Source of the DNA: Arthrobacter ramosus
GTDB lineage: Bacteria > Actinomycetota > Actinomycetes > Actinomycetales > Micrococcaceae
Direction: 5' to 3'
Assembly (NCBI RefSeq): GCF_039535095.1
Contig: NZ_BAAAWN010000001.1
Location: 3,472,001 to 3,536,000 of the forward strand
DNA length: 64,000 bases
Of the stretch, positions 1 through 8,119 are shown piece after piece. The stretch's first letter is position 1; every line of letters starts with the position of its first letter. The position numbers and the translations under genes were made by a program. A model generated the notes under the pieces. The model did no database searches. It was not told where the DNA came from and saw only the letters and a program-made list of their open reading frames with translations.

Positions 1-326
1 TGGTTTTTGGGGGCTACTTGCACGAAACATCCCCGCTCCACGGAGCCTCCCTGCGAGGTACCACGGCGTCGCTTCCAGCCCGGTTTTCCCGCCGGATTTG
101 CACCTTCTGTTACCACTCTGTGATCTGACTGTGTAAGCTGGTGCCGCAAGAGTAAGTTCCGGCTGGCTACTTCTGGGGAGTTGAAGCACAGCCGATTTTG
201 GTAACAACTCTGTCGTGACACACCATTTGGCCGTGTACGACGCTGCGGCGTGTTCGGCTGCAGCTCGCCTTATCCATTGCCCAGGTCTCGTATGTCTATG
301 TCCCCAACAGATATGTCACCCAAAAT
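1..326. other. Upstream region of first secreted-protein gene, no gene seen
   Basis: No reading frame here looks like a real gene. The stretch precedes the secreted protein that starts at 327 and should hold its promoter and leader. I see no copy of the dyad operator and ATACG element found before the two polysaccharide operons, and no clear Shine-Dalgarno sequence right before the ATG at 327. The window starts inside this stretch, so an upstream gene may lie just outside. Confidence 0.5.
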
Positions 327-1400
327 ATGAAACACCTGTTCACAGCACTCGTCGCCGTGGCGCTCCTTGCCTTCGGCGGGTTCGCCACCATCTCCGCTGT
401 CCAGTCATCACACAAATCCTCCTATCAGGCCGGCGACCGCAGTTCATATTCGCGGCCGAGCTCATCGCCTTCCGCTTCAACCGCGCCAACGCGGACCGCC
501 ACGCCGGCGCCGACGTCGACGCCCAGCAATGTTCCGGCCGCGGCGCCGTCGAGCACGCCCGCTCCAGCCGCGCCCGCTCCAGCAGCAACAGCCGCCGGAG
601 CGCCCGCACCAACGGCAGCGCCCCTGCCTGTCACGGGAACATACCCCCTGCACACCAACATCGTGAGCACCACCTTCTGGGTGGGCGAGATCTTCAACGC
701 CAGCCTCTCGGACGGCTCCCAGGTCTGCTCCACCTACAACGGCCAGTGGGCTTTGCAGCACACTGGCGTCAACATGGGAGCCACTCCGTCCAGCGCGAGC
801 GGTTGCCCCGGCAGCACTTACGGCGGTTGTGACGGAGTCAGTTCCGGCACCGGCACGAGCTTCCAGTGCGCCACGGAACAGCGCGTAGCCAGCAATGGGT
901 ACTTCCCGCTGCACCAGCCCAAGCCTCTGCAGAACCCGTTCTACTTGGATCTGCCTTACGACGACGTCAATGACAGCGTCGCTTTCGCCGAGCGTTGCAA
1001 GGTGATTCCGTGGGCCGCTGCGGACAACGCCAAAACAGGCGTCAACCACTGCGCGGACTCGAGCTACAGCTACATGAAGAACGCATGGGTCCAGATCACC
1101 GGCCCCAATGGCGGCGTTTGCTACGGACAAGTTGAAGATGCCGGCCCCTCCAGCGGTTCGCTCTACCACGATTCCGCCTACGTCTTCGGCGCGAACAACG
1201 CCCGTCCGGCCAACAAGTCCTTCTCCGGCGACCCGAGCCAGGGTGCAGGCATGGACGTGTCCCCTGCCCTGAACGGCTGCCTGGGCTTCGCTGAGCTGAA
1301 CGGCGACAATGACCACGTATCGTGGCGTTTCGTTGACCGCGCCAGCGTGCCGGCCGGTCCGTGGCTCAACGTTGTCACCACTTCGGGAGTCACCAACTAA
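327..1400 (+). CDS. Secreted Cys-rich protein, paralogue of the lipoprotein at 6186-6962
   Basis: The 357-aa protein begins with a signal peptide (MKHLFTALVAVALLAFGG), followed by an Ala/Pro/Ser/Thr-rich linker to about residue 105 and then a globular domain. That domain is clearly homologous to the lipoprotein at 6186-6962. Shared blocks include TFWVGEIF, NPFYLDLPYDD, CYGQ(V/I)EDAGP and GAGMDVSPALNGCLGF. This copy has about eight cysteines and the paralogue about four, so extra disulfides are likely. The MDVSPAL block resembles the IDLSPAA signature of double-psi beta-barrel (RlpA/expansin) domains, which would suggest wall or polysaccharide binding, but this is an inference. The function is not known to me. 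It lies convergent to the glycosyltransferase gene. Confidence 0.8.
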   Translation: MKHLFTALVAVALLAFGGFATISAVQSSHKSSYQAGDRSSYSRPSSSPSASTAPTRTATPAPTSTPSNVPAAAPSSTPAPAAPAPAATAAGAPAPTAAPLPVTGTYPLHTNIVSTTFWVGEIFNASLSDGSQVCSTYNGQWALQHTGVNMGATPSSASGCPGSTYGGCDGVSSGTGTSFQCATEQRVASNGYFPLHQPKPLQNPFYLDLPYDDVNDSVAFAERCKVIPWAAADNAKTGVNHCADSSYSYMKNAWVQITGPNGGVCYGQVEDAGPSSGSLYHDSAYVFGANNARPANKSFSGDPSQGAGMDVSPALNGCLGFAELNGDNDHVSWRFVDRASVPAGPWLNVVTTSGVTN

Positions 1401-1449
1401 TATCCCGGGACCCACGGGTCAGCAGGACCCTACGCACTCCGGGAGTGTC

Positions 1450-1496
1450 GGACGCCCATGCCACACAGCCGCAATGGCTGCCTGGCATGGGCGTCC
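1450..1496. terminator. Strong hairpin between convergent genes
   Basis: A perfect 13-bp inverted repeat (GGACGCCCATGCC at 1450-1462, complement at 1484-1496) has a loop with a further AGCC/GGCT stem. It sits between the convergent ends of the secreted-protein gene and the glycosyltransferase gene. There is no T-tract, so bidirectional termination is inferred from position. Confidence 0.6.
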
Positions 1497-1527
1497 GCGT
1501 GTCCGCTTCTTAGCCAGCGTCTGACCC

Positions 1528-2907
1528 TTAGCCGGTCCGCACGACGGAAGGGCCCGGCGTCGCGATTTCCTGAGGTTGGCGTTGGATCCTCCGGACCGGG
1601 CTGACCCAAACTCCCGACGAATTCGCCGAGTACGCCCTGGGCAAGACCTGGAGGCAGATGACCGCGTCCAGGATCCGCATCAGCGGAAAGAAGGGAGCCA
1701 TCAACAGAAGGCGCGGGCTCCGCATCGAAACAGCGGCAAGGACTGTCAAGAAGAGGTCCGGCAGGAAGACTCCAATGAGAACGTCCTGAGGCCGCAGGAC
1801 GCCCGACAGAAAGATGAAAACCTCCGATCGATTGCCAAGAATCCACACCTCGACCGCAGCGAGGGACGATAGCAGGAATGCGGGCACCAGAAGCACGAAG
1901 AAGAGGCAGCTGGCTACGAGCTCAACGATGTACAACCCCAGGACAAACCAGAATCTGCTGAACTGCAGGCCGTGCCGCCTGACGGTCTGCCAGAAACCAA
2001 GAATCCACCGCCGCACCTGCTTGATGTAGTCCTTCAGGTTGTCCGGATCCTGGGTGTACGCAACGGCGGCGGAGGGATGGAATGCGATCCGTCCCAGTTT
2101 CTTTGCATGGATTTCAAACGTCATGTTGAAGTCTTCGATCACCAGCCCGGGCGCCAAGACCTCTATTTTTTCGAGGGCGCTGGTTCTGTACATGCTGGCA
2201 AATCCAGGCACGATGGAGACGACATTGGCGCCCTGCGCTGCTTGGCCGTACTTCAGCAGCAGTTGGACCACAATGTACAAGCGCTCCCGGTAGGCCACCA
2301 GGAAGCGGCCGATCGCCGTCGGAGGTGCCGGGCTCATGATCGACTTGGCGCGTCCCGCGACGGCGACCACGGCGGGATCGTCAAACAGCGGCAACCCCGT
2401 TTCGAGGTAATCCGCCGTCGGGCGGGTGTCTGCGTCCAGGAGCATGACCACCTTGAACCTCTTGCACAGATCGAAATGTGCGATGCCCGCCGCGAGCGCG
2501 CCTGCCTTGCCACGGTTCGGCTCAAGGTCAAGGACCTTCACCCCGGCAGCCCGCGCAATAGCAGCGGTGTCATCAGTGGACATGTCCGAAACGACGTGGA
2601 TGTTGCGTCGAGGGACCAAAGCGGACGCGGCGAGGATTGTCTCCCTGATGACCAGGGCCTCGTTGTGGGCGGCCACGAGGACCGCGACATTCGCCGGGTA
2701 GATCCGCACTCCCTTCGAACGATGGCGGGCCCGTTGACTCCGAGGGATCGGTACCTTGCCGCCGCGCAGCAGGGCGATCCACCCGCGGATCCGGGTGGAC
2801 AACCCGTGGACCCGCCACGACTCCTCACCCGCCAGGCGGACCAGCCCGGCAAGGGACCAAAAGATCGTGCTTACCCCCAGAACCAAGAAGATCGAAAGAA
2901 CTATCAC
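1528..2907 (-). CDS. Processive family-2 membrane glycosyltransferase
   Basis: The 459-aa protein has an N-terminal membrane segment (MIVLSIFLVLGVSTIFW), a cytosolic GT-A domain and several C-terminal membrane helices. Visible GT2 motifs are VLVAAHNEA, the DXD-type DADTRP, the ED of VIEDFNMTFE, and QVRRW. The last is the Q/RxxRW signature of processive synthases such as those for poly-N-acetylglucosamine, hyaluronan and cellulose. It most likely polymerises and exports a beta-linked surface polysaccharide from a UDP-sugar; the sugar cannot be read from sequence. The start is GTG at 2907, overlapping the upstream stop as GTGA, so it is translationally coupled to the NodB-like gene. PgaC/IcaA-like is the closest guess. 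Confidence 0.85.
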   Translation of the reverse strand: MIVLSIFLVLGVSTIFWSLAGLVRLAGEESWRVHGLSTRIRGWIALLRGGKVPIPRSQRARHRSKGVRIYPANVAVLVAAHNEALVIRETILAASALVPRRNIHVVSDMSTDDTAAIARAAGVKVLDLEPNRGKAGALAAGIAHFDLCKRFKVVMLLDADTRPTADYLETGLPLFDDPAVVAVAGRAKSIMSPAPPTAIGRFLVAYRERLYIVVQLLLKYGQAAQGANVVSIVPGFASMYRTSALEKIEVLAPGLVIEDFNMTFEIHAKKLGRIAFHPSAAVAYTQDPDNLKDYIKQVRRWILGFWQTVRRHGLQFSRFWFVLGLYIVELVASCLFFVLLVPAFLLSSLAAVEVWILGNRSEVFIFLSGVLRPQDVLIGVFLPDLFLTVLAAVSMRSPRLLLMAPFFPLMRILDAVICLQVLPRAYSANSSGVWVSPVRRIQRQPQEIATPGPSVVRTG

Positions 2908-4313
2908 GGCGACGGAGCTCCCACAGTGTCGTACATTTCGTAATCATCGGTAGCAAGCTGGCCATCGCTGAAGAGGTTCATTCCAAAGCTGATGGCCTCG
3001 GCTCCTGCCGGAACGGGCGGCGTATCCCAGATCGCCTGCTCGTAACTGGTGTTGGCCGCGAACCACGGACTGGCCGTCCAGTAGGTCCACGTGCCCAGCT
3101 TGTTGCGGTAATACACTTCGAACTGCGTCTTGGCGGTGGACTGGTACCACGCCCTGAGCGAATAGCTGTGGCCGGTACTCACGCTCGGAGCGCATGCTCC
3201 CAGATCGAGGACGGGAAGCAGTTTGGCATCACCGGACGAGTATTCGGTCACGTCCAGGCGACGAGCCACCGCACCAGTGTGTCCCGGGGTCAAGGTGCTC
3301 AGGACTGCGGTATTCGTGCCGTAGGACGCCACCTGCCAGCATTGCGGTAAGCCATACTTTCCAGCGGTTTCCAGCCCCGGATTCCGAAGGGCGTTCTTTC
3401 CTGGCGCTGCCGGCGCGGCCACGGGACCGTTCACCACGGGTTTTGCAACGCCGCCGATCACGTCATGTACCGTGCGCACGGCCATGGTCCCTTGTTGGGT
3501 CCTGGCCGCCAGCCAGGTGGCGAACTGTTCGAACAACGCGGGGCTGATGGAGCGGGGACTTCCGCTGTTGTCGATGTCGTAGAAGGTCAGCTGCAACCAG
3601 CCCCCGGCCTTTTCGGCCTGGGCTACTGTCGCCTCAAGATCGGCCAACGTCCACTTGCTGCCGACCTCTGATGTTGCCCGCGTCCGGAACAGGTCGGCGG
3701 GGCGGACAGTTTCCGCTGCCGCGCAGCCCGCGCAGTCGATGGGGGTGGTTATCTCGCCGAGGCCTCGTGCGCTGTTGTAGCCGCATCCAGCGACCAGCTC
3801 TTCCGACTTCGGCGTTGAAGCCGCAAACGGATAGGCAAAGGAGGTGATCTTAAAGCCCCAGTCCGTGAGGTTCACCCGATCGTTGCAGATCTGCCTCGAC
3901 GCTTCGTCCGGCTCTACTGAAGTCACATCGGCAAGGGTTACCGTATGGCCACCGATTTCATTCTGGTCCGCGGCCAGGCTGTGGAGATTGTCCATTGTCA
4001 TGTATTCAGGTGCGCCAACAAAGCCCGAATCGATGAAAAAGGTGCCCCGGAGGCCACGGTCCTTCAAAATCCGCGCCGCCTCCATCTGGCTTGACCGGCC
4101 CGCATCAAACGTCAAGCTGACGGATGAGAGCGGGGCGGCAGAAGATGTGGGTTTGGCGTTCCCTGACCCGAAGGGAGCCTGGCTTCCGTTGATCAGCGAT
4201 GTGGCGCCCGTCAGCAGGAGCAGCACCGAAACCCACGAGGCAGCCCATAGACCTGCGCGCTTCCTCGAAGTGCGGATCGGGCCGGATGCGATGCCCTTCC
4301 CCCGGGGACTCAT
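2904..4313 (-). CDS. NodB-like polysaccharide deacetylase homologue with degenerate metal site
   Basis: This roughly 469-aa protein has an N-terminal membrane anchor (SVLLLLTGATSLING), a NodB domain at about residues 65-290 and a C-terminal beta-sandwich, probably carbohydrate-binding. Family CE4 motifs are recognisable but altered. Motif 1 reads TFDAG instead of TFDDG, losing the metal-binding Asp. Motif 2 reads HTVTL instead of HTxxH, losing the second metal His. The first Asp, the first His and the later VHDV are kept. It may bind polymer without deacetylating it, or use an unusual site. The start is ATG at 4313; an in-frame TTG lies at 4319. It is the first gene of a two-gene operon with the glycosyltransferase, behind a long structured leader. 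Confidence 0.8.
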   Translation of the reverse strand: MSPRGKGIASGPIRTSRKRAGLWAASWVSVLLLLTGATSLINGSQAPFGSGNAKPTSSAAPLSSVSLTFDAGRSSQMEAARILKDRGLRGTFFIDSGFVGAPEYMTMDNLHSLAADQNEIGGHTVTLADVTSVEPDEASRQICNDRVNLTDWGFKITSFAYPFAASTPKSEELVAGCGYNSARGLGEITTPIDCAGCAAAETVRPADLFRTRATSEVGSKWTLADLEATVAQAEKAGGWLQLTFYDIDNSGSPRSISPALFEQFATWLAARTQQGTMAVRTVHDVIGGVAKPVVNGPVAAPAAPGKNALRNPGLETAGKYGLPQCWQVASYGTNTAVLSTLTPGHTGAVARRLDVTEYSSGDAKLLPVLDLGACAPSVSTGHSYSLRAWYQSTAKTQFEVYYRNKLGTWTYWTASPWFAANTSYEQAIWDTPPVPAGAEAISFGMNLFSDGQLATDDYEMYDTVGAPSP

Positions 4314-4342
4314 CGCCAACCCGCGCTGCCGTGGTTCCTGAA

Positions 4343-4400
4343 GGGGCCGGTGGCGACTGGGGGAAGCCTCGGTCTCAAAGGCTTATTCACCACCGGCCCC
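4343..4400 (-). promoter_or_regulatory. Nested leader hairpin with TGAGACC loop, copy A
   Basis: Outer stem GGGGCCGGTGG (4343-4353) pairs with CCACCGGCCCC (4390-4400). Inner stem AAGCCT (4364-4369) pairs with AGGCTT (4379-4384). On the transcribed minus strand the inner loop contains TGAGACC. It lies 30 nt before the ATG of the NodB-like gene. The same architecture and loop occur before the UDP-sugar dehydrogenase gene, so a shared RNA element is likely. Confidence 0.65.
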
Positions 4401-4628
4401 CGCTCAGGGGCCCTCTCTATGAGGGCGTGCTGCCGTTCGGCAGCACCGTCAATTGGCGCAGGGTCTATGGGAGGGACCGTGCTGAATCCCGCAAGAGCAG
4501 GCTCGAACTCCAGGTAAACGCCTTCTCGGATAAATCCGCCGCGTCCTGTTGCCGCTCGGACCAGAGCGTCCGTTTCCATTGTGAGACCTGTCTTTCCCCC
4601 GTTGCCCTCCACCAACTGACACCATCAG

Positions 4629-4634
4629 CGTATG
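4629..4634 (-). promoter_or_regulatory. -10-like element CATACG of NodB-like/glycosyltransferase operon
   Basis: On the minus strand CATACGCT lies 19 bp downstream of the dyad operator, which puts the operator centre near -42. The same element (AATACGCT) lies 20 bp from the matching operator at 9793-9811. Transcription would start near 4620. Confidence 0.5.
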
Positions 4635-4653
4635 AATTGGGGCGACGACGGAC

Positions 4654-4672
4654 ACGAGTAGGCTCTACCCGT
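4654..4672. promoter_or_regulatory. 19-bp dyad operator, copy A
   Basis: ACGAGTAG-GCT-CTACCCGT is an imperfect inverted repeat with a 3-bp spacer. The sequence recurs almost unchanged at 9793-9811. A further half-site CTACTCGT lies 42 bp away at 4707-4714. Position near -42 of the inferred promoter fits a class II activator site of the LuxR type; assignment to the nearby LAL regulators is inference. Confidence 0.6.
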
Positions 4673-4832
4673 CTTTACACTCAACCTTGAGGTCCGGACA
4701 ACGCCACTACTCGTGCGCTGCACGCGAAAACACCGGGATCAAACCCCGGGGCGCGGTCCGGGGGCGAATCCGATCTGTTCGTGGTCAAATGGTGCAATCA
4801 GGGCAGTCGGAGTTTAAGGATGGCGGAAGAGA

Positions 4833-5996
4833 GTGTCCAGGAAACAGGGAAGCGGCACTTCCGTTGCGCCTGAGGAAGGCAGTGCGGGCGACATCCGCCG
4901 CTCGCCCTCCCCCGCCAATGGACCTCGCCGCCGGCTGTCAGCCCTCACCCAGGCTTGCATCGCCGCAGCCCTGGTGGTGGTGGGGATCGGAGGCTTGCTC
5001 GTGTGGCGGTTGACTTCGGACGCAAACGGCTCTCTCGAACCACCGTGGTTTTCAGGCTATGTCGACGTCACCGTTGTCCCTCAGTACCCTTTCGAAGCAC
5101 CGATGGGCGAGGGCACCAAGAACGTCACGCTGGCGTTCGTAGTGGCAATGGCGGGACAGCCCTGCACACCCAGTTGGGGCAGCACCTACAGCCTCGATGC
5201 CGCGAAAAATTCGCTCAAGCTCGAGGAACGCATCGCCAAGCTGCGGTCGAACGGCGGCGCGATCGCTGTGTCTTTCGGCGGCTCAGTGAACAGTGAGCTC
5301 GCCAACTCCTGCCAGAATGCAGCCGATCTGGAAAGGGCCTACCGGGCCGTCCTTGAGCGCTACAACCCCGCAACCATCGACTTTGATATCGAAGGCGACA
5401 ACCTGGCGGACGGCGCAGCCTGGCAGCGCCGCGCCGCGGCTATCGCTTCCCTCCAGAAGGAGCGGAGCAAGGAAGGGCATGCCCTCTCAATCTGGCTGAC
5501 CCTTCCGGTGACCCCGCAAGGACTGACCGACGTCGGAACCTCCGCTGTTGACCAGATGCTCGCCGCCGGTGTCCAGCTGGCGGGGGTCAACATCATGACC
5601 ATGAACTACGGTTCAAGCCGGAGTCAATCGCAAAGCATGCTCGATGCCGGAACCTCAGCGGCCCAGTCCACCCACGACCAGCTCAGCATCATCTATCAGC
5701 GTGCAGGAATGACCCTCAACAGCGAGCAGATCTGGAGGAAGATGGGGTTGACCCCCATGATCGGCCGGAACGACCTCCCGGGCGAGATATTTGACCTTGA
5801 TGCGGCTCGGGGGTTGAACTCCTTCGCCATCACCAAGGGGGTTCAACGAGTGTCCATGTGGTCCTTGAACCGCGACATGTCGTGCCCGCAGGACACTCCG
5901 GAGGATCCGGCCAGCCATGTGTGCAGCGGGATCGATCAAGGAACCCAGCGCTTCTCCGATTTGTTGAGTGCAGGATTCCACGCCAAACTGCCTTGA
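4833..5996 (+). CDS. Membrane-anchored GH18 chitinase-like protein
   Basis: The 387-aa protein has an N-terminal membrane or signal anchor (CIAAALVVVGIGGLLVW, about residues 38-54) and a GH18-type TIM barrel. The catalytic strand reads TIDFDIEGD, which keeps the DxDxE core with the presumed acid Glu; the first Asp of the usual DxxDxDxE is replaced. GAIAVSFGG matches the SxGG strand motif. It likely hydrolyses or binds beta-1,4-GlcNAc-type polymers outside the membrane. The GTG start follows a GGAAGAGA ribosome-binding site. Being divergent from the glycosyltransferase operon, it may trim the polymer made there. Substrate is not determinable from sequence. Confidence 0.8.
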   Translation: MSRKQGSGTSVAPEEGSAGDIRRSPSPANGPRRRLSALTQACIAAALVVVGIGGLLVWRLTSDANGSLEPPWFSGYVDVTVVPQYPFEAPMGEGTKNVTLAFVVAMAGQPCTPSWGSTYSLDAAKNSLKLEERIAKLRSNGGAIAVSFGGSVNSELANSCQNAADLERAYRAVLERYNPATIDFDIEGDNLADGAAWQRRAAAIASLQKERSKEGHALSIWLTLPVTPQGLTDVGTSAVDQMLAAGVQLAGVNIMTMNYGSSRSQSQSMLDAGTSAAQSTHDQLSIIYQRAGMTLNSEQIWRKMGLTPMIGRNDLPGEIFDLDAARGLNSFAITKGVQRVSMWSLNRDMSCPQDTPEDPASHVCSGIDQGTQRFSDLLSAGFHAKLP

Positions 5997-6185
5997 CCCC
6001 GCCGATTAACAGAGGATCATGCCTGGCTTGGACGTTCCGCCCCGTTTTGGTTCTTGGCTTCGGCCGGGCGGGCGAGGTGCCTCCCGTTGCCGTGCCGAAA
6101 CAGCTTCTTAAGCCACTGCATGGATACCTCCAGTTTTCGAGGGACTGCCCGTACCGGATTGCTTGGACGGCCCCGGCGGCCGGTG

Positions 6186-6962
6186 CTACTTCACTTGGCT
6201 GACCGTGACGACTTTCAGCCACGGTCCCGCGGGAACCTGGTCCCGTGGCACGAACTGCCAGTCGACTTTGTCCGACTCGCCATCAAGCTCGGAGAAACCA
6301 AGGCACCCATTGAGGGCGGGCGAGACGTCCATTCCGGCTCCGTTGAACTTCTTGTTGGCTGGACGGGCATCGTTGGAGCCGAAAACGTAGTCCTTGTCGT
6401 GATACTGGCCCGGACCGGCATCTTCAATCTGTCCATAGCATTCGCGGTTGCCCATCCGAATCCTGACCCATTGGTTCTTCATGTAACTGAAGGAACGGTT
6501 CTGGGCATTGCCTGCGAAACCCGGATCGTTGGCCCACGGGATGACACTCGCCCGTTCCGCAAAGGCGGTGGGATCGTTGATGTCATCGTAAGGAAGATCG
6601 AGGTAGAACGGGTTCTCCTTTGGAGTCATGCTGGTCGGCGCGAAGCCCTTGGCCTGCGTTCTCGCCTCGGTCTTGCAGCCGTTCGTCACGACGCCGTCAC
6701 AGCCTCCGTAGCTCTGCATCCATTGGGAGTCGTAGGTGGACATCACTTGGCTGCCATCTGCCGCGTTGGGGTCAAAGATCTCGCCAACCCAAAAGGTCGT
6801 GGACACGATCCCGGTGTGCCAGGGATACCGGCCTGCTGTCGTGGCTGATTGGGTCGGACTCGGGCTCGGTCCACCGCACGCTGCCGTCAGCAGGGTCAAG
6901 ACCGCAAGTGCAGCCACCCCGCCCCGGCTATGATGCCTCGGTCCGGATGCTGAGCGATTCAC
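6186..6962 (-). CDS. Lipoprotein, paralogue of the secreted protein at 327-1400
   Basis: The real start is the GTG at 6962, preceded by AGGAGC; the open frame extends further upstream but only as a shadow. The 258-aa product opens with a signal peptide ending in the lipobox LTAAC, so it should be a membrane-anchored lipoprotein. The rest matches the secreted protein at 327-1400 block by block: TFWVGEIF, YGGCDGV, NPFYLDLPYDDIND, CYGQIEDAGPG, YVFG and GAGMDVSPALNGCLGF. It lacks the Pro/Ala linker and about four of the cysteines. The MDVSPAL block hints at a double-psi barrel. The pair flanks the polysaccharide genes, which suggests a role in polymer attachment or remodelling. Confidence 0.8.
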   Translation of the reverse strand: MNRSASGPRHHSRGGVAALAVLTLLTAACGGPSPSPTQSATTAGRYPWHTGIVSTTFWVGEIFDPNAADGSQVMSTYDSQWMQSYGGCDGVVTNGCKTEARTQAKGFAPTSMTPKENPFYLDLPYDDINDPTAFAERASVIPWANDPGFAGNAQNRSFSYMKNQWVRIRMGNRECYGQIEDAGPGQYHDKDYVFGSNDARPANKKFNGAGMDVSPALNGCLGFSELDGESDKVDWQFVPRDQVPAGPWLKVVTVSQVK

Positions 6963-7083
6963 ATCGTGCTCCTGGAAAAGGGTTCGTCGGATCTTTCCTT
7001 GGACAAGGGCAGGCGGCCGGTTAGCGCATACTCCACTCTCCCAGCCGCCTGTCCTTACGCTGTAGGTTATCCCGTCCCTTCGT

Positions 7084-8088
7084 TCAAGACGCGAGGGTGA
7101 TCTTCCAACCTGCGGGATCCAGGACTTTTGCCGGCTTGTAGTCGGCCGCGACGTTGAGGATGATTTCATCGAGGGTGGTCTTCGGCTCGAAGCCAACAAG
7201 CCCAAAGGACTTGCTGTTGTCCGGAACCCGCCGGCGCATGTCCTCGTAGCCTTCCGAGTACGCCTGCTCATAAGGCACCAAGGTGACGGCGCTGCCGCTC
7301 CCAAGGAGTTCAACAATCCTTTCGGCCAACGTCAGGATGGAAATCTCGTAGCTGCCGCCGAGGTTGTACGCATTTCCGTAGGCAAGCGGTTCCTCGGAAA
7401 TGCGGACGATGGCGGGAACGATGTCGCCGACGTAGGAGAAGCACCTGGTCTGGTTGCCGTCTCCGTATACGGTCAGGGGCTCACCAACGAGCGCCTGCCG
7501 CACGAGTCGCGGAACAACCATTCCATAGCGGCCCGTCTGCCGCGGACCGACCGTGTTGAAGAGCCGCACGATGGCAACCGGCAACCCGAATTGGCGCCAA
7601 TATGCATGGGCAAATGCCTCGTCAATACCCTTGGCCGCGGCGTAGGTCCACCGGGATTTCAGCGCGGATCCCAGGATGCGGTCCGCTTCCTCCGAGAGGC
7701 TGTCCGAGGTGTTCTTGCCGTAGATCTCGCTTGTGGATGCCAGCAACAGCGAGGCACCTGATTCCAGGACCGAGTCCAGGACCACTTCGGTGCCATGGAT
7801 ATTCGTGCGGAGGCTCTCCAACGGGTGGTCGACAATCAGATTCACGCCAACCGCGGCGGCCAGATGGAAGACCCTGTCGGCACCCGCCACCACCTTGTCC
7901 ACTGCGTCACGGTCGAGAATGGTGCCCTCGACGAAGTGGAAGTTCCTGTGGCCGATAACGCCTTTGAGATTCTCCAAGCGTCCGGTCGACAAGTTGTCCA
8001 GCACGGCGACTTCGTCCCCGGCCGCCAACAAGTACTCAACAAGGTGGCTTCCTATGAACCCGGCACCGCCGGTTATTGCTGTTTTCAT
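7084..8088 (-). CDS. NAD-dependent nucleotide-sugar epimerase/dehydratase
   Basis: This 334-aa extended short-chain dehydrogenase has the N-terminal Rossmann motif GGAGFIGSH, an NAD-ribose-binding Asp (VAVLDNLSTG), the catalytic Ser/Thr region STSEIYG, and YAAAK as the YxxxK pair. NTVGPRQTGRYGMVVPR resembles UDP-glucuronate decarboxylase and UDP-glucose/GlcNAc epimerase-like enzymes. It most likely converts a UDP-sugar supplied by the dehydrogenase encoded 31 bp upstream, giving an activated uronic acid or its C4 epimer, or a pentose if it decarboxylates. The exact reaction cannot be assigned. It is in operon with the dehydrogenase. Confidence 0.8.
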   Translation of the reverse strand: MKTAITGGAGFIGSHLVEYLLAAGDEVAVLDNLSTGRLENLKGVIGHRNFHFVEGTILDRDAVDKVVAGADRVFHLAAAVGVNLIVDHPLESLRTNIHGTEVVLDSVLESGASLLLASTSEIYGKNTSDSLSEEADRILGSALKSRWTYAAAKGIDEAFAHAYWRQFGLPVAIVRLFNTVGPRQTGRYGMVVPRLVRQALVGEPLTVYGDGNQTRCFSYVGDIVPAIVRISEEPLAYGNAYNLGGSYEISILTLAERIVELLGSGSAVTLVPYEQAYSEGYEDMRRRVPDNSKSFGLVGFEPKTTLDEIILNVAADYKPAKVLDPAGWKITLAS

Positions 8089-8119
8089 TACTCCTGCTTC
8101 CGTCGAAAACCTGGTGGAT

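Larger units (their letters stand above)
4314..4832. other. Divergent regulatory region with long structured leader
   Basis: This 519-bp gap contains no convincing gene. It separates the NodB-like/glycosyltransferase operon (minus) from the GH18-like gene (plus). For the minus operon it holds a dyad operator, a -10-like element, and a leader of about 300 nt with three stem-loops. The loops are at 4343-4400 (nested), 4410-4426 (GCCCTC/GAGGGC) and 4427-4446 (GTGCTGCCG/CGGCAGCAC). The plus-strand promoter for the GH18-like gene is not obvious. Confidence 0.6.

Noticed and set aside
7022..7082. Degenerate copy of the dyad operator upstream of the lipoprotein gene
   Set aside because: The segment ACGGGATAACCTACAGCGT on the minus strand matches only with gaps, and the nearest TATGCGCT is about 6 bp too far; left as unproven.
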